In this document: one piece after another, positions 48,845-57,674 of the stretch
Position numbering within the stretch: the stretch's first letter is position 1
Layout of the letters: every line of letters starts with the position of its first letter
Source of the DNA: Hyphomicrobiaceae bacterium
Lineage (GTDB): Bacteria > Pseudomonadota > Alphaproteobacteria > Rhizobiales > Hyphomicrobiaceae
Reading direction: 5' to 3'
DNA length: 64,000 nucleotides
Assembly: GCA_022844275.1 (NCBI GenBank)
Contig: JALHMB010000008.1
Span: 289,026 to 353,025, forward strand
Position numbers and translations under genes: made by a program
Notes under the pieces: generated by a model
Databases searched by the model: none
What the model saw: only the letters and a program-made list of their open reading frames with translations
Told to the model about the DNA's origin: nothing

Positions 48845-49702
48845 ATGACCCATACGAGGAACGGCGGGCGCCGCCTGGCGAAACTTGCCGCGTTGGCCAT
48901 GGCTGCGGCGCTGATCGCCCTTGCGACGGCACCGTCCCATGCTCAAGAGAGCAGCGCGCCGATCCGCCTCGCCCAGGCCGCAGCGCCAGAGGCGAGCGCC
49001 AAGGCGGCCGAGTTATTCTCCCCCGAACAGCGCCAGGCGATCGGGGCCATCATCAAGGAGTATCTCCTCGCCAATCCCGAGGTGTTCCTCGAAGTACAGA
49101 GCGCACTCGAGGCGCGCATGGAGGAGATCCAGGCGAAGAAGCTTCAGGCCGCCATCGCTGCTCAGTCCGAAGAAATCTATCGCAGCCCCGGCGCTCCGGT
49201 CGCAGGCAATCCCAAAGGCGACATCACCGTCGTCGAGTTCTTCGACTACAACTGCGGCTACTGCAAACGCGCCTTCGGCGACGTCGCCAAGCTGATCGAG
49301 AAGGATACGAACGTAAAGTTCGTTCTCAAGGAGCTGCCGATCCTCTCGAAAGGCTCCGAGGAGGCCGCGCGCGTCGCCCTCGCCGCGAAGGCACAGGGAA
49401 AGTATTGGGAGGTGCACCGCGCCCTTCTGACCCTGCGCGGCCAGGCCAACGAGCAGACCGCGCTTGCCGCCGCCGAGAAGACAGGCGTCGACATGGCCAA
49501 GCTCAAGGCCGATATGAAGGGCGATGCCGTGACGCAGGAGATTTCGCGCGTTCGTGATCTCGCGCAGTCGATGGGTATTCAGGGAACACCGCATTTTCTC
49601 GTGGCCGACCGCGCCATCGCGGGTGCGCCTCAGAACCTTCTCGAGCTCATGGGCCAGCACATCACCGAGATCCGCAAGGCGGGTGGCTGCAAGGTCTGCT
49701 GA
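48845..49702 (+). CDS. DsbA/Com1-family periplasmic thiol oxidoreductase
   Basis: A 285-aa thioredoxin-fold protein with a signal peptide (to SHAQES). An N-terminal helical region (LFSPEQRQAIGAIIKEYLLA) precedes TVVEFFDYNCGYCKRAFGD with the CGYC redox motif, and the cis-Pro loop is GIQGTPHFLVADRAIAG. It forms or shuffles disulfides in the periplasm. It follows the M48 protease by 43 bp in the same direction and is closed by a strong terminator. Confidence 0.92.
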   Translation: MTHTRNGGRRLAKLAALAMAAALIALATAPSHAQESSAPIRLAQAAAPEASAKAAELFSPEQRQAIGAIIKEYLLANPEVFLEVQSALEARMEEIQAKKLQAAIAAQSEEIYRSPGAPVAGNPKGDITVVEFFDYNCGYCKRAFGDVAKLIEKDTNVKFVLKELPILSKGSEEAARVALAAKAQGKYWEVHRALLTLRGQANEQTALAAAEKTGVDMAKLKADMKGDAVTQEISRVRDLAQSMGIQGTPHFLVADRAIAGAPQNLLELMGQHITEIRKAGGCKVC

Positions 49703-49746
49703 ACCGCGATCGGCCCGAGATTCCTCGCGAAATCGACATCCATCCG

Positions 49747-49775
49747 GACCCGCGCGTGCCAGCATCGCGCGGGTC
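49747..49775 (+). terminator. Terminator after the DsbA-family gene
   Basis: GACCCGCGCG pairs exactly with CGCGCGGGTC over a 9-nt loop and is followed by TTGACTT. It lies 45 bp after the stop codon. Confidence 0.65.
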
Positions 49776-49984
49776 TTGACTTGCATAGGCCATCATGGCT
49801 GTTGCTGACAATGCAGCGGGGCCATTGCGTGCCGCTGAACGGTCCACAACCCGCTCTATCGCAGCGCCAAATAAGCTGGTAGACGAACGCAGGTTTTAAC
49901 GAGGAGCACCCCGCTGACCGGCGCCAGGCGAGATCTCTTGGCGGTGTGCTCGGCGGTGATCGGGCCAGGTATCGAGGCGAGGTG

Positions 49985-50437
49985 ATGGTGAAGCCGGTCT
50001 ATGTGCTGAACGGGCCTAACCTCAATATGCTTGGCCTGCGTGAACCCCAAATTTATGGCTCCGAGACGCTGGATGATGTCCGCCGCAAGGTGGAGGACCA
50101 CGCCCGCGCGCTCGGTCTTACAGTGAGCTTCCGCCAGACGAACAGTGAGAGCGAACTCGTCACCTGGATCCAGGAGGCGCGCACGAGCGCCAGCGGCATC
50201 ATCCTAAATGCCGGCGCCTATACGCACACCTCCATCGCCCTTCTCGATGCGCTGACCGCTGCCGAGGTGCCCGTGGTCGAGGTTCATCTTTCCAATATCT
50301 TCCGCCGCGAGCCCTTCCGACATCACTCCTATGTCTCACCAGCCGCTTTCGGTGTGCTCTGCGGCTTCGGCCCCAAAGGTTATCTCCTCGCGCTCGACGG
50401 ACTGCATGCGCGCCTGACCGCCGCTGCAAAAAGCTGA
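49985..50437 (+). CDS. aroQ: Type II 3-dehydroquinate dehydratase
   Basis: A 150-aa shikimate-pathway enzyme that converts 3-dehydroquinate to 3-dehydroshikimate. PVYVLNGPNLNMLGLREPQI has the family signature and the catalytic Tyr follows in YGS; NAGAYTHTSIALLDAL and VEVHLSNIFRREPFRHHSYV complete the active site. The ATG at 49985 matches the known N-terminus; the in-frame codons before it have no conserved sequence. It stands directly before accBC, as in other Hyphomicrobiales. Confidence 0.95.
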   Translation: MVKPVYVLNGPNLNMLGLREPQIYGSETLDDVRRKVEDHARALGLTVSFRQTNSESELVTWIQEARTSASGIILNAGAYTHTSIALLDALTAAEVPVVEVHLSNIFRREPFRHHSYVSPAAFGVLCGFGPKGYLLALDGLHARLTAAAKS

Positions 50438-50473
50438 GCGCCGTCGTCTGAACCCCATCTGCGGACGTAAAGC

Positions 50474-50965
50474 ATGGCCAAGGAAAGCAAGGACCGCGAT
50501 GCCCTCGACAAGGGCCTGATCCGCGATCTCGCGCAGCTCCTCAACGAGACCGGGCTCACCGAGATTGAGATCGAGAAGGACGATCTCAAAGTGCGCGTTG
50601 CGCGTCACGTCGCGGCGCCTGCCGGTTACGCCGTCGGCATCCCTGCGGCCGCACCTGCTTCATCGGGAGCACCGGCCTCGGGCCCGGGTGCGTCTGCTGC
50701 GGTGCCGTCCGGTCCTGATCCGGCGAATCATCCGGGATGCGTCAAGTCGCCGATGGTGGGCACGGCTTACCGCGCGCCGGAGCCCGGTGCCGCGTCCTTC
50801 ATCGATATCGGCACGCGCGTCACGCAGGGCCAGACGCTGCTCATCATCGAAGCCATGAAGACGATGAACCACATCCCGGCGCCGCGTTCGGGGGTAGTCA
50901 AAGAGATCCTGATCGAGAATGGCCAGCCCGTCGAATTCGGCGAGCCTCTTGTGATCATCGAGTAG
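50474..50965 (+). CDS. accB: Acetyl-CoA carboxylase biotin carboxyl carrier protein
   Basis: A 163-aa protein. The N-terminal helix region ([20 protein letters not shown]) and an Ala/Pro/Gly-rich linker lead to the biotinyl domain with [14 protein letters not shown], whose Lys carries biotin. It delivers carboxyl groups from AccC to the transferase for malonyl-CoA in fatty-acid synthesis. It lies 36 bp after aroQ and 44 bp before accC, in one operon. Confidence 0.97.
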   Translation: MAKESKDRDALDKGLIRDLAQLLNETGLTEIEIEKDDLKVRVARHVAAPAGYAVGIPAAAPASSGAPASGPGASAAVPSGPDPANHPGCVKSPMVGTAYRAPEPGAASFIDIGTRVTQGQTLLIIEAMKTMNHIPAPRSGVVKEILIENGQPVEFGEPLVIIE

Positions 50966-51009
50966 CAGGATCAAGCGCTGTGCCGGACGCAGCGCGACGA
51001 GGACAAGGT

Positions 51010-52359
51010 ATGTTCGACAAGGTTCTGATCGCCAACCGCGGCGAGATCGCGCTCCGGATCCAGCGCGCCTGCAAGGAGCTCGGCATTGCGACCGTGGCCG
51101 TGCACTCGACCGCGGACGCCGACGCCATGCACGTGCGCCTTGCCGACGAGAGCGTGTGCATCGGTCCGCCGCCGGCTTCCGAGAGCTATCTCAACATTCC
51201 GCGCCTGCTTGCCGCCTGCGAGATCACTGGCGCCGACGCCATTCATCCGGGCTACGGCTTTCTTTCGGAGAACGCGCGCTTCGCCGAGATCCTCGAGGAG
51301 CACGACATCACCTTTATCGGCCCGACGTCCGAGCACATCCGGATCATGGGCGACAAGATCGAAGCCAAGGAAACGGCCAAGCGGCTGGGTATACCCGTGG
51401 TCCCCGGCTCCGATGGCGGCGTCGCCAACGAAAAAGATGCCCTGCGCATTGCCAAGTCGATGGGCTTTCCCGTGCTGATCAAAGCGGCGGCCGGCGGCGG
51501 CGGACGCGGCATGAAAGTCGCCCGCTCGGAAGATGATCTCGAGATCGCCTTCAGGACCGCGCGCGCGGAGGCGAAGGCCGCTTTCGGCGACGACAGCGTC
51601 TATATCGAGAAGTACCTCACGCACCCCCGGCACATCGAGATCCAGGTCTTCGGCGACGGCAAGGGCAATGCTATCCACCTCGGCGAGCGCGACTGCTCGC
51701 TCCAGCGCCGTCACCAGAAGATCCTCGAAGAGGCACCTTCACCGGCCCTCAATGCCGAGCAGCGCAAGAAGATCGGCACCACCGTCGCCAATGCGATGAA
51801 GAAGCTCAAGTACCGCGGCGCGGGCACGGTCGAGTTCCTCTACGAGGACGGCGAGTTCTATTTCATCGAGATGAATACGCGCCTGCAGGTCGAGCATCCA
51901 GTCACCGAGATGATCACCGGCCTCGATCTCGTGCTCGAGCAGATACGCATTGCCTCGGGCAGTTCGCTATCGGTGACGCAGGAGGAAGTGACGTTCTCGG
52001 GACACGCCATCGAGTGCCGCATCAACGCCGAGAACCCCATGAACTTCCGGCCATCGCCGGGCAAGATCACGTACTGGCATCCGCCGGGCGGCCTCGGCGT
52101 GCGCGTCGACTCAGGCGTCTACCAGGGCTACCGCATCCCGCCCAACTACGACAGCCTGATCGGCAAGCTCATCGTGCACGGCAAGAACCGCAACGAGTGC
52201 CTCATGCGCTTGCGGCGCTGCCTCTCCGAGTTCGTGATCGACGGCATCGAAACCACGATCCCGCTCTTCACCGAGCTCTGCCGCCATCCCGACATCGCGA
52301 ATGGCGTCTACGACATCCACTGGCTCGAGCGCTACCTGAGCCAGCAGAGCGAGAGCTGA
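51010..52359 (+). CDS. accC: Acetyl-CoA carboxylase, biotin carboxylase subunit
   Basis: A 449-aa ATP-grasp enzyme that carboxylates the biotin on Acc[60 protein letters not shown] and [20 protein letters not shown] are the standard segments for ATP and bicarbonate binding. The ATG at 51010 follows a clear GACGAGGACAAGGT site. No own biotinyl domain is present, which separates it from the larger PccA encoded convergently at 52375. Confidence 0.97.
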   Translation: MFDKVLIANRGEIALRIQRACKELGIATVAVHSTADADAMHVRLADESVCIGPPPASESYLNIPRLLAACEITGADAIHPGYGFLSENARFAEILEEHDITFIGPTSEHIRIMGDKIEAKETAKRLGIPVVPGSDGGVANEKDALRIAKSMGFPVLIKAAAGGGGRGMKVARSEDDLEIAFRTARAEAKAAFGDDSVYIEKYLTHPRHIEIQVFGDGKGNAIHLGERDCSLQRRHQKILEEAPSPALNAEQRKKIGTTVANAMKKLKYRGAGTVEFLYEDGEFYFIEMNTRLQVEHPVTEMITGLDLVLEQIRIASGSSLSVTQEEVTFSGHAIECRINAENPMNFRPSPGKITYWHPPGGLGVRVDSGVYQGYRIPPNYDSLIGKLIVHGKNRNECLMRLRRCLSEFVIDGIETTIPLFTELCRHPDIANGVYDIHWLERYLSQQSES

Positions 52360-52374
52360 GCGAAACATCTCGCC

Positions 52375-54393
52375 TCAGGCGAACTCCAGGATCACGGCAT
52401 CGACGGCGAGGCTGTCGCCCGCTTTCGCATTGACCTTCTTGACGGCACCGTCGCGCTCCGCGCGCAGGACGTTCTCCATCTTCATGGCTTCGACGACGGC
52501 GAGGGCATCGCCGGCTTTCACTTCCTGCCCCACACTCACGTGGATGGCCTTGACGAGACCGGGCATCGGGCAGAGCAACAGCTTCGAGGTGTCGGCAGCG
52601 ACCTTCTCCGGCATGAGCGACGCGAGCGCTGCTTCGCCTTCGGTATAGACGCGGATATCCGCCGCCGCGCCGCGGTAGGAAAGATGCACGCCATTGAGCA
52701 CCGGGCGAACCTGCACGGAGACCTGCTCGCCGCCCACAGTGCCCGTCCACACAGGCTGTCCCGGCCACCACGAAGAGACGACCTCGATTGGCGCGCCGAT
52801 CGTGCCGTCGCCGCTCACCTTGGCCACCGTGATCGGCGCGTCGCCGCCACCCGAGACTTCGAGATGCACGTCGCGGCTGCCGATGCGCACGACGCGACGC
52901 TTGGCGAAGACGAACGGCTTGCCGCCCATCTGATCCGTGATGTGGCGGCGCCGGGTGTTGTTGAGATGGTCGATCGACGCCGCAACCGCCGCGAGGATAC
53001 CGAGCCCGTAGCCATCGGCGGCCGGCGCTGCAAAGCCGTTCGGGTATTCCTCAGCGATGAAGCCCGTCGAGAGCCTTCCTTCGCGCCAGCGCTCATGCTG
53101 CATGAGCGCCGTCAGGAACGGGATGTTGTGCTGGATGCCATCGATATAGAAGGCGTCCAGCGCCTTGGCCTGAAGATCGATGGCGCCGACGCGCGTCGGC
53201 GCGTGCGTCACGAGCTTGGCTATCATCGGATCGTAGAACATCGAGATCTCGCCGCCTTCGGCAACGCCCGTGTCATTACGGATCGTGCCACCCTGCACAT
53301 CGCCTTCGGCCGGCGGCACGTAGCGCGTCAGGCGCCCGATCGAGGGTAGGAAATTGCGGAACGGGTCCTCGGCATAGATGCGGCTCTCGACGGCCCAGCC
53401 TTCGAGCTTTACGTCCTTCTGCTTGAGCGGGAGCTTCTCGCCTGCCGCGACGCGGATCATCTGCTCGACGAGATCGATGCCGGTCACCATCTCGGTCACT
53501 GGATGCTCGACCTGGAGGCGCGTGTTCATTTCGAGGAAGAAGAACGAGCGATCCTGTCCGGCGACGAACTCGACGGTGCCGGCGCTGTCGTAGCCGACCG
53601 CCTTGGCCAGCGCGACGGCCTGCTCACCCATGAGCTTGCGCGTCTTCTCGTCGAGAAGGGGCGATGGCGCCTCCTCGATGACTTTCTGATTGCGCCGCTG
53701 GATGGAGCATTCGCGCTCGCCGAGATAGATCACATTGCCATGCTTATCACCGAGCACCTGGATCTCGATGTGACGCGGGTTTTCGATGAACTTCTCGATG
53801 AACACGCGGTCGTCGCCAAACGACGACTTGGCTTCCGAGCGCGCGAGCGCGAAACCTTCCTCGCATTCCTTGCGGCTGTAAGCGATGCGCATGCCCTTGC
53901 CGCCACCGCCAGCCGAAGCCTTGATCATCACGGGATAGCCGATCTGCTCGGCAATCTTCACGGCCTCAGCGGGGCTCCCGATCTCACCAAGATGACCAGG
54001 CACGGTCGAGACCTTGGCCGCTGCCGCCGCCTTCTTCGATTCGATCTTGTCGCCCATGGCAGCGATCGCGCCGGGGTTCGGTCCGATAAAGACGATGCCC
54101 TCCTTGGCGAGCGCGACAGGGAAGGCCTCGCGCTCGGAGAGGAAGCCATAGCCCGGGTGCACGGCTTCGGCTCCGGTCGCCTTGCAGGCCGCGACGATCT
54201 TGTCGATCAGGAGATAGGACTGCGCAGCGGGCGGCGGGCCGATGTGCACGGCCTCGTCGGCCATCTCGACGTGCATGGCCTGAGCGTCGGCATCGGAATA
54301 GACGGCAACGGTCTTGATCCCCATCCGCCGAGCGGTCTTGATGACGCGGCAGGCGATCTCGCCGCGGTTGGCGATCAGGATCTTCTTGAACAT
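52375..54393 (-). CDS. pccA: Propionyl-CoA carboxylase alpha subunit
   Basis: A 672-aa protein with an N-terminal biotin carboxylase ([76 protein letters not shown]), the BT linker region, and a C-terminal biotinyl domain with VVEAMKMENVLRAERDG, whose Lys carries biotin. The length and the EAMKM motif fit PccA rather than AccC. It carboxylates propionyl-CoA to methylmalonyl-CoA together with PccB, which is not in the window. It lies 286 bp after the dehydrogenase gene on the same strand, separated by two large palindromes. Confidence 0.93.
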   Translation of the reverse strand: MFKKILIANRGEIACRVIKTARRMGIKTVAVYSDADAQAMHVEMADEAVHIGPPPAAQSYLLIDKIVAACKATGAEAVHPGYGFLSEREAFPVALAKEGIVFIGPNPGAIAAMGDKIESKKAAAAAKVSTVPGHLGEIGSPAEAVKIAEQIGYPVMIKASAGGGGKGMRIAYSRKECEEGFALARSEAKSSFGDDRVFIEKFIENPRHIEIQVLGDKHGNVIYLGERECSIQRRNQKVIEEAPSPLLDEKTRKLMGEQAVALAKAVGYDSAGTVEFVAGQDRSFFFLEMNTRLQVEHPVTEMVTGIDLVEQMIRVAAGEKLPLKQKDVKLEGWAVESRIYAEDPFRNFLPSIGRLTRYVPPAEGDVQGGTIRNDTGVAEGGEISMFYDPMIAKLVTHAPTRVGAIDLQAKALDAFYIDGIQHNIPFLTALMQHERWREGRLSTGFIAEEYPNGFAAPAADGYGLGILAAVAASIDHLNNTRRRHITDQMGGKPFVFAKRRVVRIGSRDVHLEVSGGGDAPITVAKVSGDGTIGAPIEVVSSWWPGQPVWTGTVGGEQVSVQVRPVLNGVHLSYRGAAADIRVYTEGEAALASLMPEKVAADTSKLLLCPMPGLVKAIHVSVGQEVKAGDALAVVEAMKMENVLRAERDGAVKKVNAKAGDSLAVDAVILEFA

Positions 54394-54432
54394 GCGCGGA
54401 TGCTTCCGGATTTCGATGGAGAGAGAGAACTT

Positions 54433-54508
54433 CTAGTGTGATGATCGAGAAATTCGCCATAACTTGCGGCATCGTGTCGAGCGAATTTCTCGATCTGAAT
54501 CACACTAG
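54433..54508. repeat. Palindromic element A, 76 bp
   Basis: Left arm 54433-54457 and right arm 54481-54508 form 25 base pairs without mismatch: 10 bp beginning CTAGTGTGAT, a 3-nt bulge (TGA on the right), then 15 bp ending ATTCGC, around a 23-nt loop with GCATCG. The ends are CTAG and CTAG. Confidence 0.88.
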
Positions 54509-54521
54509 CAAATCTATGATT

Positions 54522-54600
54522 CTAGTGTCCCTTGTGCTTCCGAAGTTCGCTCACGACGCCCAGCATCGAGGGCAAGCGAACTTCGGAAGCGGGACACTAG
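54522..54600. repeat. Palindromic element B, 79 bp
   Basis: Left arm 54522-54550 and right arm 54576-54600 form 25 base pairs without mismatch: 10 bp beginning CTAGTGTCCC, a 4-nt bulge (TTGT on the left), then 15 bp ending GTTCGC, around a 25-nt loop with GCATCG. Architecture equals element A although most arm bases differ. Thirteen bp separate the two elements. Confidence 0.88.
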
Positions 54601-54679
54601 ACCGGGGCAGGCGGCGCGTAAACGTGTTCCGTACAGCCCCCGTGCACGGCTTGTATCCACATAAGCGAGGGCCTGCCCG

Positions 54680-55447
54680 CTAGCCGTGCATGGTGAGCCC
54701 ACCCGAGACACTGACGACTTGGCCAGTGATGTAGGCGGCTTCGTCGCTCGCCAGGAAGGCCACCATCCCCGCGATGTCCTCGGGCTGGCCGACGCGTCCG
54801 AGCGGAATGGCCCGCTTCAGCCCCTCGTGCACTTTCGCACCCTGCTCCCCCGAGCCCGTGAGCGCCTGGAGCAATGGTGTCTCGGTCGGCCCTGGGCAAA
54901 CCACATTGAGGGTCACGCCCGAGCGGGCCATCTCGCGCGCCATGGTCTTTGTGAAGGCGATGATGCCGCCCTTGGCGCTGGAGTAGACCGCTTCCATGGA
55001 CGAGCCGACGCGGCCGGCATCCGAGGCAATGTTCACCACCCGTCCGGAGCGGCGCTGTGCCATGCCCTTCAGCACGGCATGATGGAGATTGATCGGACCT
55101 TCGAGGTTGATCGCGATGATCTTACGCCAGAGATCCGGCTCGGTCGTAAGGAAATAGGCGAACTTGTCCCAGCCGGCATTGTTCACGAGCACTTCCGTCG
55201 GCCCCACTTCCTTCTCGAACGCGTCGACGGCGCGTGTGACCGCCGTATGGTCGGTGATGTCGACGTCGTAGGCCTTGGCCGTCGCGCCTTTGGCCACCAG
55301 CGCCTCGACGGTCCGCTCGGCCGCACGCTTGTCGAGATCGAACACGCCGACACGAGCGCCGGCTTCAGCGAGCCGCTTGCAGATCGCGCTGCCGATGCCG
55401 CCGCCGCCACCCGTGACGATCGCCGCCTTTCCCTCGAGCCCGCGCAT
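54680..55447 (-). CDS. BadH-like short-chain dehydrogenase (2-hydroxycyclohexanecarboxyl-CoA type)
   Basis: A 255-aa SDR with AAIVTGGGGGIGSAICKRLA (NAD binding), VLVNNAGWDKFAYF, the catalytic VYSSAKGGIIAFTKT (YxxxK) and VVCPGPTETPLLQAL. The WD after NNAG and the ending ITGQVVSVSGGLTMHG match BadH, the 2-hydroxycyclohexanecarboxyl-CoA dehydrogenase of Rhodopseudomonas benzoate degradation, as I recall it. Next to boxA this may act on a ring-derived CoA thioester. It follows boxA by 32 bp on the same strand, so the two are probably one operon. The exact substrate is not proven. Confidence 0.82.
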   Translation of the reverse strand: MRGLEGKAAIVTGGGGGIGSAICKRLAEAGARVGVFDLDKRAAERTVEALVAKGATAKAYDVDITDHTAVTRAVDAFEKEVGPTEVLVNNAGWDKFAYFLTTEPDLWRKIIAINLEGPINLHHAVLKGMAQRRSGRVVNIASDAGRVGSSMEAVYSSAKGGIIAFTKTMAREMARSGVTLNVVCPGPTETPLLQALTGSGEQGAKVHEGLKRAIPLGRVGQPEDIAGMVAFLASDEAAYITGQVVSVSGGLTMHG

Positions 55448-55479
55448 GGATCGTTTCCTCTTTGATATGCGTGTTGTTG

Positions 55480-56697
55480 TCAGTACGTCTCGACGTGATA
55501 GCGCCCTTCACCGCGCATGGTCGACTTGAGGCTTGCCCAATCGAGGCCGTGTGCCGATGCGATCTCAGCGAGGGCCGCATCGACGCCCGCTTCCATGCCT
55601 TTGAGCCCACAAATGAAGATATGAGTCGCGGGCGCGCCGATCAGCGGCGCGAGCGTACGGGCCTCGGCGCGCATGCGATCCTGCACGTACTCCTTGGCTG
55701 CACCCGGTAGCCGCGAAAAGACGAGATGCTTGCCGAGAATGTCGTCACGCACCTTCTGCAACGGCCCGAAGTAGGGTAGCTCGCCGGGCGTCCGGGCGCC
55801 GAAGAACAGGATCGCCCGACCGGGCGCGCCCTCCATGGCCCGACGGCGCCGCTCTGTGAAGGCGCGGAACGGCGCCGAGCCCGTACCTGTGCAGATCATG
55901 ATAAGATTAGCGTTGGCGTCGTTCGGCATCAGGAAAGTCGCGCCAAACGGCCCCGTTACGAAGATCTTCTCGCCAACCTTGCGATTGCACAGCCACTCGG
56001 AGACGAGGCCGCCCGGCACGCGCTTCACCGTCAGCGAGACATTGTTGGCGTTGCGCTTCTCGCCGTCGCGCGCCGAGGCAATCGAGTAGAGGCGAATCGG
56101 CAGCTCGCGGCCGTCCGCATCCGTGACAGGTGGCACGATACCGATCGACTGTCCTTCGAGGACAGGAAATTGCGTTTCGCCGAATGAGAGCACGATGTGG
56201 CGCACATCGCTCTCGGCATCGGGATCCGTGATGCGAAAGTTGCCCTGGACGGTGGCGATCACCGGCTTCGAGCGTGTGAAGAGATTGATCGCCGGCTTCG
56301 AAGCGCTCGCCGGAGGAACGGCCTTGCCGCCGGCGCCTCCATGCGCTGCCTCGATAAGTGCCGCGATCTCGGTCTCGCTGGCATCGGCAAGAGCTGACGA
56401 GAGCGCCCCTTCGCCGAGATCCTCCTGCGTCGGCAGCTCCGTCCATTCCATCTGCGCGTCGAGCGAGTAGGCCGCCTCTGCGCGCACGATCCGCCAGTTG
56501 TCGATCGAGCCGGTCGGGCACGGCGAGATGCAGTCCATGCAGTAGTTGCACTTCTCGGGATCGACGACGTAGTTGGCATCATTGTGCGTCACCGCCCCGA
56601 CCGGACACGTGGCCTCGCACGTGTTGCAGCGGATGCAGATCTCGGGATCGATCACATGCTGCTTCTTGAGGCCGTCGGGGAGGGCAGGCACCGTCAT
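55480..56697 (-). CDS. boxA: Benzoyl-CoA 2,3-epoxidase reductase component BoxA
   Basis: A 405-aa flavoprotein. The N-terminus has two 4Fe-4S motifs, CIRCNTCEATCPVGAV and CNYCMDCISPCPTGSI. The C-terminal part (about 140-405) is a ferredoxin-NADP reductase fold with RLYSIASARDGEK for FAD, ICTGTGSAPFRAFTERR for NADPH and a terminal YHVETY. BoxA passes electrons from NADPH to the BoxB oxygenase in aerobic benzoate degradation through benzoyl-CoA. BoxB and BoxC are not in the window. It overlaps the cupin stop by 4 bases. Confidence 0.93.
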   Translation of the reverse strand: MTVPALPDGLKKQHVIDPEICIRCNTCEATCPVGAVTHNDANYVVDPEKCNYCMDCISPCPTGSIDNWRIVRAEAAYSLDAQMEWTELPTQEDLGEGALSSALADASETEIAALIEAAHGGAGGKAVPPASASKPAINLFTRSKPVIATVQGNFRITDPDAESDVRHIVLSFGETQFPVLEGQSIGIVPPVTDADGRELPIRLYSIASARDGEKRNANNVSLTVKRVPGGLVSEWLCNRKVGEKIFVTGPFGATFLMPNDANANLIMICTGTGSAPFRAFTERRRRAMEGAPGRAILFFGARTPGELPYFGPLQKVRDDILGKHLVFSRLPGAAKEYVQDRMRAEARTLAPLIGAPATHIFICGLKGMEAGVDAALAEIASAHGLDWASLKSTMRGEGRYHVETY

Positions 56698-57017
56698 GTC
56701 TTCTGCGGTCCGTAGAACAGCACCCAGGTGGCGAAGTCGCCGCTGAACTCGGTGAATCGGTGCTCCTCGCCAGCGGCGGCGAAGAGCATGTCACCGGGGC
56801 CGAAGCGAACGCGATCCGCGCCGCGCGTGAAGGTGCCGCTCCCGGAGATCACGAAATAGAACTCGTCACGATCATGGGGCGTCTGGCGATCCTCGCCCTT
56901 GGGGGCATAGTGTCGGATCTCGATACCGTCTCCCTCGAACCAACGGGTCGAGAGCCGGCCATCCTCGAGCGGTGCGGCTGCGGCTTTGGCGGGGGTGATC
57001 CGGGTGGGCGTGGTCAT
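56694..57017 (-). CDS. Cupin-domain protein, 107 aa
   Basis: The ATG at 57015-57017 (MTTPTRITPAKAAAAPLEDG) is preferred over 57050. The single cupin barrel has TPHDRDEFYFVISGSGTF (metal-binding motif 1 with the His and Glu) and GPGDMLFAAAGEEHRFTEFS (motif 2 with His). It overlaps boxA (ATGA), so it is part of the benzoyl-CoA operon and may be a small sensor or isomerase-like enzyme. Confidence 0.82.
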   Translation of the reverse strand: MTTPTRITPAKAAAAPLEDGRLSTRWFEGDGIEIRHYAPKGEDRQTPHDRDEFYFVISGSGTFTRGADRVRFGPGDMLFAAAGEEHRFTEFSGDFATWVLFYGPQKT

Positions 57018-57292
57018 GTCAAACCTCCTCGGCTCACCGAAGGAAACCATAGAACCGTTCCACGCGCAAAGATGCGCGAGCCCGCCTTCCTGCTCCGCCA
57101 GCGCCTCGCTCCGGCCGTTGGGAGCAAGGGCATTGCTCCGGAAACGTACAATCTGGCCCTATTTGCGGCGGGTATAGTCAAGGCTATGGAAAATGAGACT
57201 TTCTTCTGTCTATGATAGTGGTCCTGTAGACGCGTGCCGGACCCTTCCGTGCACGTTTCGGTCGAGTATGTGTGCGTACGGGGGATAGCTCC

Positions 57293-57604
57293 ATGAATGC
57301 GACGTCGCTGGGCGAATTGCGGAATGGCGCCGCGCCGGCCGAGGCCACGGACGACAAGATTGAGCAGATCCGCGATCTTCTCTATGGCGAGTTCAAGCGC
57401 GACCACGAGGTGCGGCTAAAGGCGCTCGAATCCCGCGTCAAGGAGCTCGAGGGCGACCTCCAGCGCAAGCTCGAAGCGATCCAGACACGGGTCGAGGCCC
57501 TGGCCTCCGAGAACGCGGCCGAGCGCCGCTCGTCCTTCGACGAGCTTTCGCGCAGCATCTTCGAGCTCGGCGACCGCATCCGCCGCATCTCCCACCACGA
57601 ATAA
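57293..57604 (+). CDS. Coiled-coil protein, first gene of the OmpA-GTPase-kinase operon
   Basis: A 103-aa protein that is almost wholly coiled coil (DDKIEQIRDLLYGEFKRDHE, then RLKALESRVKELEGDLQRKL and ELSRSIFELGDRIRRISHHE). No signal peptide or domain is present, so it is cytoplasmic. It lies 70 bp ahead of the OmpA-family gene and probably shares its transcript. A scaffold or adaptor role for the operon is inferred. The ATG at 57293 follows GGGGGATAGCTCC. Confidence 0.7.
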   Translation: MNATSLGELRNGAAPAEATDDKIEQIRDLLYGEFKRDHEVRLKALESRVKELEGDLQRKLEAIQTRVEALASENAAERRSSFDELSRSIFELGDRIRRISHHE

Positions 57605-57674
57605 GTGTCTGCGCGGATCGCGCGGCGCGACACCTCTGCCCCCATGACCACATAGAGTTCGGCAGCCCGCCCCC

